Source of the DNA: Nigrospora sphaerica
Lineage: Eukaryota > Ascomycota > Sordariomycetes > Amphisphaeriales > Apiosporaceae
Assembly (NCBI GenBank): GCA_018287875.1
Contig: JAGVVL010000001.1
Location: 6,262,001-6,326,000 of the forward strand
DNA length: 64,000 bases
Direction of reading: 5' to 3'
The notes beneath the pieces were generated by a model that ran no database searches, had not been told where the DNA came from, and saw only the letters and a program-made list of their open reading frames with translations. Within the stretch, counting starts at the first letter, position 1, and each line of letters opens with the position of its first letter. The position numbers were made by a program, and so were the translations under genes. Below, one piece after another: positions 49,232 through 59,367 of this stretch.

Positions 49232-50724
49232 ATGAGTTTCAAGGGCTTCCAGAAGAGCGTGTTCCGGGTAAGCAGACAGATGCCATTGCGCCGACGCCGT
49301 GACCCGCGGGGGCTGACAGTCTGCCTGTAGGCGCCGCAACAACTCAAAGCCAAGTTCAACATTGGAGAGCACACCAAAGATGCCGTGTATATGGATGCCG
49401 AGCGCCGCTTCCAGGAGCTCGAGACGGAGACGAAGCGATTACACGACGAATCGGAGCGCTACTTCAAAGCCATAAACGGCATGCTCGCCCACCAGATCGA
49501 GTTTAGCCGGGCCATGACCGAGATCTACAAGCCCATTTCGGGCCGCATGTCGGACCCCGACTCGCTCGTCGTCCACGGCAACCCCGAGGGCATCCGCGCC
49601 TGCGAAGAGTACGAGGCCGTCGTCAAGGACCTGCAGGAGGCCCTGCAGCCCGAGTTGGAGATGATTGAGACGCGCGTGGTCCGCCCCGCCAATGAGCTCC
49701 TCGACGTCATCAAGGTCATAAGGAAGACGGCTGCAAAGCGCGACCACAAGCAGCTCGACTACGACCGCCACCGCCAAACCTTGAAGAAACTGCAGGAAAA
49801 GAAGGAGAAAACGGCCAAGGACGAAAAGGCCATATGGAAGGCCGAGAACGACGTCGAGACGGCGACGCAGGAATTCAACTACTTCAACGACCTCCTCAAG
49901 GACGAGCTGCCGAAGCTCTTCCAACTTGAGCGCCAGTTCATCCAGCCCCTCTTCCAGTCCTTCTACTACATGCAGCTCAACATTTTCTACACCTTACACG
50001 AGAAAATGCAGGGCTGCGATATCGGCTATTTTGATCTCACCCTGGACATCGAGGATGCCTTCCACCAGAAGCGGGGCGACATACAAGAGCAGATCGAGAA
50101 GCTAAGCATTGTGCGATTCAAGACGAGCGGCCAAAAACGGCCACCGAAATACGGCCGACCGGCCCTGGAGGCGGGCAAAACCCCCGCGGCCATCGAGGCT
50201 GGACCCTCTGCTACCGCCAACTCGGCCTCGTCCGTACCCCGGATTACCTACCCGCAGTCCGGGGAGGCACAGCAGACAACAGCTGACCACCCGCCCCCAC
50301 CCTATTCCACGACGACAAAACCATCCTTCGCCTCGCCAATGTCGCCCTCGCTCAAGGGCCCCGTGTCACCAGCGCTCAAGAGTCCTTCGTCGCCAGGCCT
50401 GGCAGCAGCAGCTGCCGCGAAAGCAAAGCCGCCGCCGCCCAAACCCAAACCCAAGCGTCTTACTGGCGCGCCTGCGGGGGTGGAGACGGTGACGGCACTC
50501 TACGACTATTCGGCACAGGCAGAGGGTGACCTCAGCTTCAAGGCGGGCGACGTAATCGAGATTGTGTCAAGGACGCAGAACGAAAACGAATGGTGGCAGG
50601 GCAAGCTCAACGGAAAGCAGGGACAGTTCCCAGGTGAGTCGAGGAGCCGTGGCTGCGGCGCCTCCCGTGTCCTCGCGCGACCAATTGCTAACAGATGAAA
50701 GGCAACTACGTCAAATTGGGCTAG
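49232..50724 (+). CDS. BAR-SH3 protein, amphiphysin / Rvs167 homologue
   Basis: This is a membrane-curvature protein of endocytosis and actin patches; in yeast Rvs167 works as a heterodimer with Rvs161. Exons are 49232-49267, 49331-50633 and 50702-50724, giving 453 aa with introns of 63 and 68 nt. The first exon encodes only MSFKGFQKSVFR, the conserved amphipathic start of the N-BAR domain. The BAR domain runs to about residue 245, with long coiled-coil helices (LEPELEMIETRVVRPANELL-like and FQLERQFIQPLFQSFYYMQL). A Pro/Ser-rich linker follows (PPPPYSTTTKP, KPPPPKPKPKR). The SH3 domain begins at about residue 396 (TVTALYDYSAQAEGDLSFKAGD) and is completed by GNYVKLG in the last 23-nt exon. That tiny exon is easily missed; without it the SH3 loses its last strand. 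Confidence 0.95.
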
Positions 50725-51819
50725 AAGCCTAAACCGCCCCAGCCACGAAGCCATCATAGACACCAATTCTACTTTCATACGTCGTCATCGTCATCCGCTA
50801 AAGAGTAGGCGAAGAGACAGTCAAAGAGGTCCTTTGCGCCTATAATTGTGCCTGGGTTGAATAGGGAGGGGTTGTTGTAAGATTTGTCCTCGGGTGCAAA
50901 TGCGGCTGGCGAAAGAACTCGGCGGGGGAGGGGGGGGGAGGGGAGGGGTGTAGAGTCGGCAATACCCAACTAAACAGTCGGCTAGGTTTGGAGAAGATGA
51001 TACAGTCTATCGTTCGTCGTCCTCTTTCGGCCATCCTCTGTGACAGTGCAGGGTTTGGACCCAGTGGTGCTGCCCAAGACAATTCCAAGCTTAAGTTCCC
51101 TTCCTGGCCTCTCATGGCTACAGGGTCTGGAAGCAAAATAGGCGACGCAGTGTTACGTATTGTTTTCCATTTTCCCATGGTCGCCTGTAACGATATGGAG
51201 AGAGGCAAGTGCTGGTCAATTCTTGGGAAAGTTAAGGATATTTGCGCCCTGGTCAATTCTTGGGAAAGTTAAGGATATTTGCGCTCTGGCTATCGCCCCC
51301 GGCGAACGAGTAAAGCCAATGCCCCAAGAGCCCCTTTAAAACGATGCGCTACGAAAACCGGGCGATTCTTCTACTCGTAGGAGGACACCAATCAACAACA
51401 AACCACTCTATATGGTACTGTACCTCATGACGAAGCCTCTCGCATGGGTCGGGTTGAATGCCTTCTTTATAGCCCAATCCCCTTCTCGGCCGGCCTCGGG
51501 AAAATCGGAAGCCGCGAAGATGGGAAGTAGCGTGATTGGTGGCCACCGTAACACCACATCGATACGCATGTTTTGCTATGCGTAAGTTGTTTTCTCCTGT
51601 GCGACAGACCTCGCCGGGGCTGCAAGTAGGCTTTTGGATCGGGGGGAGCAAAGGCAAAGTCGTTGATTTGTTGGCCCGCATGGCGTGGGACGAGTCCTTG
51701 ATTACTTGTGTTCACTACCGCCCTTCCCATTCTTACTTCCGGGAGGTCCGTTATCTTCTCTTGACTCTTCCCCCCGTCACTACTTCCAGGATTCGTACCT
51801 GCTGCCAAACAGTCCCATC
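50725..51819. other. Intergenic region with 37-bp tandem duplication
   Basis: This is 1.1 kb between the BAR-SH3 gene and the methyltransferase gene, both on the plus strand. It contains the BAR-SH3 3' UTR, the 37-bp tandem duplication at 51212-51285 and the methyltransferase promoter. No gene is seen. Confidence 0.6.
51212..51285 (+). repeat. 37-bp tandem duplication (2 copies)
   Basis: The unit begins CTGGTCAATTCTTGGGAAAG and ends ATATTTGCGC. Copy one is 51212-51248 and copy two 51249-51285. The copies differ only near the end (GCGCC versus GCGCT). Near-identity indicates a recent duplication. Confidence 0.95.
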
Positions 51820-52773
51820 ATGTCCAAGCCGGACAGCCGCCCGCCAGTCCCATACAACGACTTTGCGACGTCGTACGATAAGATCTGGCAGATCCCCGGG
51901 GTCCGACCCTTGCTTCCCCTTCTGACCAGCACTCTGGAGTTTCGGGGCCCCTTGGAGGGGGCCGCGGTTTTGGACCTCGCGTGCGGGACGGGAATCGGCC
52001 TGCGCGTGGCGAGGTCTCTCGGGGCCGGCCGCCTCGTCGGCGTGGACATCTCGATGCGGATGCTCGAGGTCGCCAAGGCCACGACGCCGCCGGGCACGGA
52101 ACTGCACATGGCCGACTGCTCCAAGCCGCTCGACGGGCTGGGCCTGACGCCCGGTAGCTTTGATGTGGTTACCGGCATGTGGGTAAGTAAGCAAGCCAAG
52201 TCGCGGGCACCCTTTTCCCTCCCATGCGAGGGGCCAGAGTATTGTCGGTACCTTGGCTGGTCGAGTCAGCCACCCGGGTTCCCTCTCCAGCCGCCCCGAT
52301 TGGATCCGTACTAAGCGGGTACCCTGCAGCTTCTGAACTACGCAGCGTCGGCGGCCGAGCTGGCGGGCATGTGGCGCAACATCGCCACGTACCTCAAGCC
52401 GGGCGGCTGGTTCGTCGGTACCATGGAGAACCACGAGGCGGTGCTCGCGCCGCGGCTCCAGAGTGGCCGGTACGGCGTCCGCGAGACGGAGATGAACGAG
52501 CTGCCCAGCGGCGAGGGCTTCCAGGTGCACGTCCGGTTCGACACGCAGCCCGTCGTCGAGTTCGACGCCTACCGCCTGCGCCGGGCCGTGTTCGAGCGCG
52601 AGGCCGCCGCCGCCGGCCTGGCCCAGGTCGAATACGCGAGACCGGGCCCGCGCGAGGTCAAGAAGATGATGGCCGAGGGCGTGGGCGGCGACGCGGCCCA
52701 GAACGAGGACTGGTGGACCGATTTGCTGGACGAGGCCCCGAACCTCGTCGTCACCGCAAGGAAGCGGGAATAG
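51820..52773 (+). CDS. Class I SAM-dependent methyltransferase
   Basis: This is a methyltransferase of unknown substrate. Exons are 51820-52182 and 52330-52773, giving 268 aa with a 147-nt intron (donor GTAAGT). The SAM-binding motif I, VLDLACGTGIGLRVA, lies at about residue 50. The acidic residue of motif II is in LVGVDISMRMLEVAK, motif III-like ADCSKPLDGLG follows, and SFDVVTGMW leads into the exon junction (LLNYAASAAELAGMWRNI). This is a methyltransferase-25/11 type fold, common in small fungal methyltransferases such as secondary-metabolite or toxicity-relief enzymes. No neighbouring biosynthetic gene points to a substrate. There is no signal peptide or membrane segment. The gene appears complete. 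Confidence 0.88.
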
Positions 52774-53163
52774 GGGCCCCATTATCGTCACCACGCCCCT
52801 TCTAACTGGCTAGGGGAGGAGGCATGTGCCGTTCGCTCGTCAGCTGTAACAGCCCTGAAGGTGCTGTCGTCTTACCCCAGAACTTGCATCGCATGATTAG
52901 TCAGATGGCAGACCAGCTGACCCAAACAATGCCATTGTTCATCGGAGAACGTCAATGCCGGCGGAGGACTCAGGACCTAAAAGGCTGCACAAGCAGGGAC
53001 TTTTCGTCTCCAAGATTCCCTTCGTTTGAGTAGATTCAAAAAGTACAACCGCGTTCCCCCACGCCACATCAAAATTGCGCCCGCATACCTTTGCCCGTAT
53101 GCTGAACTCCCACGACAGCCACGCCCCCCATCCCGTGCTGCCCGTAGTCGTGTCGCCATAGTT
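52774..53163. other. Short intergenic gap
   Basis: This is 0.4 kb between the methyltransferase gene and the Cys-rich gene. The frame of the downstream gene is open back to 53026 without an ATG. No other feature is seen. Confidence 0.5.
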
Positions 53164-54561
53164 ATGACGTCCCGCATCGACACGAGAGGTCAAGGCCAGA
53201 CAAGAAAGACGTCCCTTGGATCGTTTGGTATGGATCTCGGTTGGTCTCTTCCCCTGCGTTCAAGCCACGGCGGGCCGCCGGAGTTCGATGCCACTGGCGC
53301 TGCCAGTTCGGGCCACGGACTGTCTTGGAGAGGCAGCCAAGAAGATGGCGTAGGCTACGGAAGGTACGAGACGGAACTCCGTGAAAGCATTCGGGAGCGG
53401 GAGAGTATCCGTCGTGGACATATACACTCGATCTATTGGCAACCCCAGCCCCTGAGACTCCCCCAACACCGACGCGGCGATAAGGAGCGGCAGCGCGAAG
53501 CAGAGCACGGGCGCGTGGGAGCCGACGGAAAAACCGGAGAGGGGTTTGAGTCAGGTTTCGGGGACTACCCCGGGAAGAATGCCAGAGAGAGTTCTGGGGG
53601 GGTTCTTGGCCGTAGGCCGGCTTTTCGGGGCGTCATCTACGCGCCCCCCCCTGGCGAGGAAGCGGATGAAACGGCCGGAGAAGCGACGCCGGATAGGGAC
53701 ATATCGCAGCGTGTCTATTACAGCCCCCGGGACAACCGGTACAAGCGGACAGCGCAGCCCAGCCCGCCGGCGCCGGCCCCTGAGGCTCCAGAAGCCGAGG
53801 CTGCACGGCACCGCGCCATGGCGGAGCGCTTGTGCCGTTTGTTAACCGAGGTGAATTTCGGTTTGTCCACCCTATCGATCGCGTCCGACGGCACTTCAGG
53901 GTCGGCTCCGCGCAACTCTGCAGCCATCGTCCAGCCACGAGAGGCGAGGCGGGTGCAAGAGATGCCCTCTCGCCCTCAACCACCTCAACAGCGCGTCCCC
54001 ACGCCAGCAAAGGCACAGCAAGGGGGTCAGTTTCGGCATCGTGCGCCACCGAGCGAGGGACCGCAACGGCGGGAGCTCGCGCGGGCCGCCGCCGCCGCAG
54101 ACGGGATCCCGCCGCCGGGGGGAGGCGGGGGCGGAGAAGACGCCGCCGCGCGTAAGAGCCGCGAACGCGAACGCGAACGCCGCCGCCGCCGTCGCCGCCG
54201 CCAAGTCGGCATCCAAGAGCCCGACGGGCGCCCGGCCAAGACGACGGCGGCGGCGGCGGCGGCGGCGGTCCGGGACGCCGAGGCGGCAGCGGCCCCGGAG
54301 CCGTGCGCCGGCTGCCAGAAGGCCAAGCGCCGCGCGGCGAAGCTGATCCGGAAGTACGGGTTCTGCTACCGCTGCCTCCGGCAGCACCTCGTCAACCTCG
54401 GCGAGCTGCGGAGCTGCGCCGAGTGCAGGCGCCTCCGCGTCAAGGAGGACTACTTCCTCTACGACAAGCACGGCGCCAAGCAAACGGAGGTCCGGGTCTG
54501 CGCGTTTTGCCGGTGGCGGAAGAAGGGCAAGTGCGAGTTTCTGTGCGGACGACCGGACTAA
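53164..54561 (+). CDS. Hypothetical protein with C-terminal cysteine-rich, probably zinc-binding module
   Basis: I do not recognise the family. This is a single-exon frame of 465 aa from ATG 53164. A start at 53233 is possible, and the frame is open upstream to 53026 without an ATG. The N-terminal two-thirds are low-complexity (Arg, Glu, Pro, Gly, Ala), with an Arg-rich block (ERERERRRRRRRRQ) and an Ala run. The last 85 residues are different: four CxxC pairs (CAGC, CYRC, CAEC, CAFC) and a final CEFLC, separated by basic helices such as KRRAAKLIRKYG. This looks like a multi-zinc ribbon or knuckle. Nuclear, nucleic-acid-associated location is a guess from the basic composition. The C-terminus argues that the gene is real; the N-terminal boundary is uncertain. 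Confidence 0.6.
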   Translation: MTSRIDTRGQGQTRKTSLGSFGMDLGWSLPLRSSHGGPPEFDATGAASSGHGLSWRGSQEDGVGYGRYETELRESIRERESIRRGHIHSIYWQPQPLRLPQHRRGDKERQREAEHGRVGADGKTGEGFESGFGDYPGKNARESSGGVLGRRPAFRGVIYAPPPGEEADETAGEATPDRDISQRVYYSPRDNRYKRTAQPSPPAPAPEAPEAEAARHRAMAERLCRLLTEVNFGLSTLSIASDGTSGSAPRNSAAIVQPREARRVQEMPSRPQPPQQRVPTPAKAQQGGQFRHRAPPSEGPQRRELARAAAAADGIPPPGGGGGGEDAAARKSRERERERRRRRRRRQVGIQEPDGRPAKTTAAAAAAAVRDAEAAAAPEPCAGCQKAKRRAAKLIRKYGFCYRCLRQHLVNLGELRSCAECRRLRVKEDYFLYDKHGAKQTEVRVCAFCRWRKKGKCEFLCGRPD

Positions 54562-54758
54562 AAGGAGGGGAAGGGGGGGGGGGGGGGAGTGTCTTGAAGC
54601 GGATTGGCTTGTCGTATCTCAAAAGACGTAAGTAGCTACAGGTATGGGCAAGGGCCATCGCCACCCACTTATATTTATACGGTTCGACCCTCGGACCCCT
54701 GAAAGTGTGTCGTCGGTTGTTGCGTCCGCGGCAGCCCCACTGCGCCTTCATCCTCATC

Positions 54759-55605
54759 CTAGTCCCGGCGCACCAGGTGGCCGAGCCAGAGGCACACGGC
54801 GAAGACGGCGAACAGGCCGGCGGCGGTCGTGGCCAAAGGCGGAGCCGGCGCCGCCGCGGCGAACAAGGGATGCCGCGGCGACTGCCGCATCGGGAAGGGG
54901 CTCGCGACGGCGCCGACGAGCTCGGCCACGAGGACGCTGCAGACAACGAGTTGGAAGCAAGCCGCCCTGGGCAGGAAGCCATCAGTAGGGGAAGGATGCG
55001 GGGTGGACTACCTTCCGGCGGTTAGGGGGAACGAGCCTTACCGCCAGCGCGGGCCCGACACGTCGGACGGTATGGTAAAGAAGGCCGCTTCCGCCACGCC
55101 GACGCCGCCGCCCACGAAGAGCGCGACACCGGCGGCCGAGACGGCCTCGACGGGGATGGGTGGGACGGCGGCCATAATGCCCAGGGAAAGGGCCTGGAAG
55201 ATGAAGATGCCGACCAGGCTGAGGTTCATGGTGCGCCGACCGCCCCAGCTGTCCATCATGGAGCCGTAGAACGCGGCAGTCAGAATGGCTGTGGCCAAAA
55301 CACGGTCAGTGAAGGGGCCCCATCGCAACGGGTAATTATGGGACATGGAAAATAGTACCGGGCACGGTGATCGTGACGAGACAAAGCAACTGCACCCTGC
55401 TCGCCTCCCGGTTGACGGACACAGTCTGGCATTGGGCCCGCGTGAGGGTCCTGGGATCGGCGCCGCTGTGCTGCTGGCTGCGTATGTACTCGTCGGTCAG
55501 CGAGACGGAGGGAATCCCAGTGAGGGTGAGGCCCAGCTGGGTGAGAAAGACGACGACGGTCAGAAGGGCCAGGACCGAGGCGGGCTTCCGCCGGATTCGT
55601 TGCAT
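54759..55605 (-). CDS. Major facilitator superfamily transporter, half-size (N-terminal half only)
   Basis: Exons, read on the minus strand, are 55605-55359, 55288-55042 and 54966-54759, giving 233 aa with introns of 70 and 75 nt. The product would have about six hydrophobic segments: VLALLTVVVFLTQLGLTLTG, LLCLVTITVPGAILTAAFYG, LSLVGIFIFQALSLGIMAAV, GVALFVGGGVGVAEAAFF, FQLVVCSVLVAELVGAVA and GLFAVFAVCLWLGHLV. The segment GSMMDSWGGRRTM matches MFS motif A after the second segment. Full MFS transporters have 12-14 segments and 450-600 aa, so the C-terminal half is missing. The sequence after the stop codon is noncoding and then the 3' end of the neighbouring gene. It is either a truncated pseudogene or a half-transporter. 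Substrate is unknown. Confidence 0.65.
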
Positions 55606-56131
55606 ATCGGCGCCAAGGCGGACGTTCTGCTGCTGGTTACCGGGAAGTTCGTCGGTAAACTAGGGAAAGCGGCATATTCTGGGTTTCATTCGGGTTCCTT
55701 CACGGGATGTTGAAGAGCAACAGGGTGCTTGGGATTGACGTTAAGAAACATCGCCATGATCCTTTGACGCGGACGGCGACGCTCCGTTGGCCAAAGTAAG
55801 TACGCATTCACCAACAGTCATCAAGTCGAAAGCCCTGACGAGGGATTGCGCAGCGCAGGCAGTGGATACACGGGCAAACAGGCCGACTCCCATAACGGGC
55901 TGAGGGGTTGAACAGTCAGACGGCAGCGTTCCCAGCCAAAAGTTTTTTTTTATTGTGACATACCTGGGTACGCCATCAAGGCATCAGGCGACGTCTCGAG
56001 CAGCCTTGAAAATCCTGGAGCCCCCAGTCAAAACAGGTCGCGATAGCGGTAGCTGGTGAAGTTCTATTATCTGTCCATCCTTATGTAAAAAGACAAAACA
56101 AGAAAAGCAAGACAAGTAAAGACCTTGCATT
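55606..56131. other. Intergenic region, no gene seen
   Basis: This is 0.5 kb between the MFS start and the stop codon of the RBR ligase gene. It contains nothing recognisable beyond short A/T runs. Confidence 0.6.
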
Positions 56132-58036
56132 TCAATGCGGCCTTCGCCCCTGTAGTTCCGGGGCAATCTCAGGCGGCCCTGCCACTAAGTTGGCGTCTGG
56201 ATTCTCTGTTTGCCCCTGTCGCCAGAACTCGCCCTGCAGGAGCCACTCGACGGTGCCCACGCGGGGCCGCCTCACAGGGGGCAGAGCCGCCGATGCTGTA
56301 CGTGGAATGGCTCGGCGTGCTGTTGAAGTTTCGTTCCGCGGATATTCGGGTCGTCCGTTGGCCGGCCCTCCGAAGGGCAAGTAAGGCACGGGGCCGGGAG
56401 CCTGCGGACGGGGAAAGTACCGGCACTCGCGCTTGTGCTCACAGCGCAGGATGCCCTGCCGGTTGTGGTAATAGGGCGCGGAGCACTCGTAGCACCACTC
56501 GTGGCCACATAAACCTGGTGCCGGGGGCGCTGTCAAGCCGTGCACGCCTGCTACGGAGCGAAAGGGATACTCACAGGTGATGTGGTCGCAGCCCGAGTAC
56601 TTGTAAACATTCTTGCGACACTGGGGGCAGGCCTTGGTGGTCTCCCTCACCGTCTTCTCCGAGGCCACGTCGCTCCTCCGCTGCCGGCGCGTTCGCCGGT
56701 CGTAGGCCTGGCAAGTTTCGCCGCTGTGCCAGGGTATGTTGTGATGGCTGCAGAAGGCGGCCTTGCAGGCGTAGCAACGAATCTTGGGGCAGTCGGCCGC
56801 ATGCATCTGGCCGGCGCCGCACCGTACATTCAGGCACCACCGGAACTCGCGCGTGCCCGCCAGGGCTGCATTGGTAGCCCGGTCGTCGTAGCATCGGAAG
56901 GTGTCGGGGCTGGCCAGGGCCCGAACGTCTTCGAATTGCAGGAGCTCGCTGCAGTCGGGGCACCTCAAGCGGTCCCAGGTCGTCGTCTCCAGGCTCGACG
57001 CGATCCACTGGGCCGCACAGTCCCTACAAGTGACGGACGGATGGGCACAGCGAGCCGTTATGCGTGCCGGAAGCTCCGACAACCGCTTCTCCTCGCCGCA
57101 TACCACGCACGTCTCGCTCTGCGGCAACAGCCAGGCCTCGGCCTCGGTGAAGCAGTCCTGGACGCCACGGGTCAGTTCAAACTCGACCGTCTGTCCCAGG
57201 CCGACGCGTGAGCGCTTCTTCAACAGCCGGCCCTCGCTTGTTAGCCTCGCGTCGTCGACGTGGACCACCAGGCGGGCTGGCGAGCGGGGATGGTAGACGC
57301 CCGTCAGAAGTTTCTTGCCCAGCCAGTGCCGCAGCAAACAGAAATCGACCGAGCGGTCCCTGGCTATGGACGGGTGAAAGAGGTATTCTTCGTTGACGCC
57401 GCGAACGACGACGTAGTTGCCCGCCGGCACCATGTCGATGAAGATGGACCGGCAGAGCCAGGCCTGGATCCGGCGCACCTCCCAGTTGTTGCCCTGCAGA
57501 AGACCGGGGCGGAGGCCGCCACGGGCCGCGACGACGATGCGGGATGCGTCGCTGGCTCCTATCGAGGCGGCAATGGTGCTTCTCAGGGATCCCACCGTGA
57601 TGCCAGCCTCGATTTCCGCCTCGATCTGGGCGGCCTTTGACGGCGTCAGCTGCACATGGGCGCTCCAAGCCAAGCGTATGGCCTGGTCGTCGCCGTCCAG
57701 CTCGACGCGGTACAGAAGCGAGGAGATGCCCTGTGGGATCACGTCGCCAATCAGAGGCTCATCGGCATAGTAGAACCGCACGCGGGCCGTGCCGTCCGGG
57801 GGGATGGGGTTCTCCTCATTACGGTAGCGGCGCTGCAAAAAAGCCAAGACGTGCGATAGGAACATAGCGCCTTTCTTGATGCCCAGCCGGATGCTTGGCC
57901 GGATGTCGTCAAGGTCGACGACGTCAATTTCCACGCGCTTTTCGGCAACTTGGGCCTCGATGCGCTGGTGGCGGCGCTGTGAGTGGGCGCGAGCCAGGCG
58001 GGAGTTGCGAGAGGTTGGGGAGGGATCATGACCCAT
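56132..58036 (-). CDS. RBR-type E3 ubiquitin ligase (RING1-IBR-RING2)
   Basis: RBR ligases accept ubiquitin from an E2 onto a RING2 cysteine before passing it to substrate. Exons, read on the minus strand, are 58036-56575 and 56514-56132, giving 614 aa with a 60-nt intron (in frame, stop-free). RING1 starts at about residue 310 (ETCVVCGEEKRLSEL, then HPSVTCRDCAAQW and LRCPDC). The IBR follows at about 380-440 (RWCLNVRCGAGQMHAADC, IRCYACKAAFC). RING2 is at about 470-510 (KACPQCRKNVYKYSGCDHIT). Splicing joins it to CLCGHEWCYECSAPYY, restoring the expected ligand spacing. The cysteine after HIT (about Cys488) is the predicted catalytic residue. The 300-residue N-terminal part has no domain I recognise. 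The tail is Pro/Arg-rich. The substrate is unknown. Confidence 0.9.
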   Translation of the reverse strand: MGHDPSPTSRNSRLARAHSQRRHQRIEAQVAEKRVEIDVVDLDDIRPSIRLGIKKGAMFLSHVLAFLQRRYRNEENPIPPDGTARVRFYYADEPLIGDVIPQGISSLLYRVELDGDDQAIRLAWSAHVQLTPSKAAQIEAEIEAGITVGSLRSTIAASIGASDASRIVVAARGGLRPGLLQGNNWEVRRIQAWLCRSIFIDMVPAGNYVVVRGVNEEYLFHPSIARDRSVDFCLLRHWLGKKLLTGVYHPRSPARLVVHVDDARLTSEGRLLKKRSRVGLGQTVEFELTRGVQDCFTEAEAWLLPQSETCVVCGEEKRLSELPARITARCAHPSVTCRDCAAQWIASSLETTTWDRLRCPDCSELLQFEDVRALASPDTFRCYDDRATNAALAGTREFRWCLNVRCGAGQMHAADCPKIRCYACKAAFCSHHNIPWHSGETCQAYDRRTRRQRRSDVASEKTVRETTKACPQCRKNVYKYSGCDHITCEYPFRSVAGVHGLTAPPAPGLCGHEWCYECSAPYYHNRQGILRCEHKRECRYFPRPQAPGPVPYLPFGGPANGRPEYPRNETSTARRAIPRTASAALPPVRRPRVGTVEWLLQGEFWRQGQTENPDANLVAGPPEIAPELQGRRPH

Positions 58037-59367
58037 TTTGATACTGACCGGCCCGGCGTAGATGCACTGCAGACGACTACGACACAAAGTGCGAGGAATG
58101 AGACGGGTTCGAAAGGTGGCTCTAGGCTCACATGCAATTCACAGCTGTCGCCTTGGGCTGGGGTGCCCCTCGCTTGAGCGCACCGTCATATTCTGCGAAT
58201 ACGCAGAGGGCTCGACGGAGCCGGTCGAGACGGGACACCCGGAACCGTCTTACCGACGGCCGAACGGGATAGTAGTGTTCTCTAGGGCTGGATCCGGCAA
58301 GGGAGAGAGGGCGAGGAGCGTAAGCAAGAAGGAGAGGGAGTGGACAAAAGAAACAGCATAGTTGTACGGGGAAAATGCGATGAGAAGCAATAAGGGCGAT
58401 GGACGGACGGATGAGGTTCCCGCGATGTCTAGTGGGGTTGGAGGAGGTTGGGCGAGGCCAATAAGAAAACAGCAAACCACCCAAGGTCGCAGCTACTGAC
58501 CTTGGTATCCCCCCTGTCGATGAATGTGCCGAGCGTCCGGGGCAGGGCTTGGTAGGCCCTCCCGCATTGCCGTGCGCCAGAAGCCGGGGCGCCGCTGACG
58601 GGTACGAAAAGCAGGAGACATGTACCGACTAAGGTATACTTGGAGAGGACAGTACATTAACTAGGTACTTTTGGAGTGATGACTAGGTCCCTTGTAGATC
58701 TATCGAGCTCTGGGGGTCGGTACATACGGGCCAGATTACACGGTACGGAAAGTCCCCAACATCAATAGCTTAGAACGTCTGCTGGTCCAGTTATCGATTC
58801 CATACATTTTCTCAACCAGCTCCCGCTTGCACAACGACGTGATACCTATGTATATACCTACCTCTATATGGTATACGTACTCGCCAGCGCCATGCCGTCG
58901 CATTGGCCATCGCCACGCTTGGCCGTTCCGAAAAAGACCGACACCTACGTACGCACGTGCGCGCGCGCTTCTGCTTGGTCTTCCGGCGCGAGCGTATACC
59001 GAGGCGCGGGTCGCATCCTGTGCGACCAGCACAGCGAGTCACACGAGTTGGCGACCTGAGCAATGCTTGTTCCGATAGTTTGGACTGTGCGTGCAGCAAT
59101 AAGTACATAGACGACACACGCTTGCGCGCACACACCTACACACCCATACGCAGAATGACATCCTCCGTGGCAATGCCGTCTCGGGGGAACCTAGTCTAAC
59201 GCAACGTTGGCAAACGAACTCATGGCTCACTGTCCGCATCCCGTCCCCCCCCCCCGTTTTCGGCATCGCGACGCGGTTAATCTAGCTCATGCCCTCACAC
59301 GCCGTATGGGCGAAGCGGCGAAGCTGTTCAAAGGTTCACGGTTTCACGTTAGGAAATTGCTCACCAA

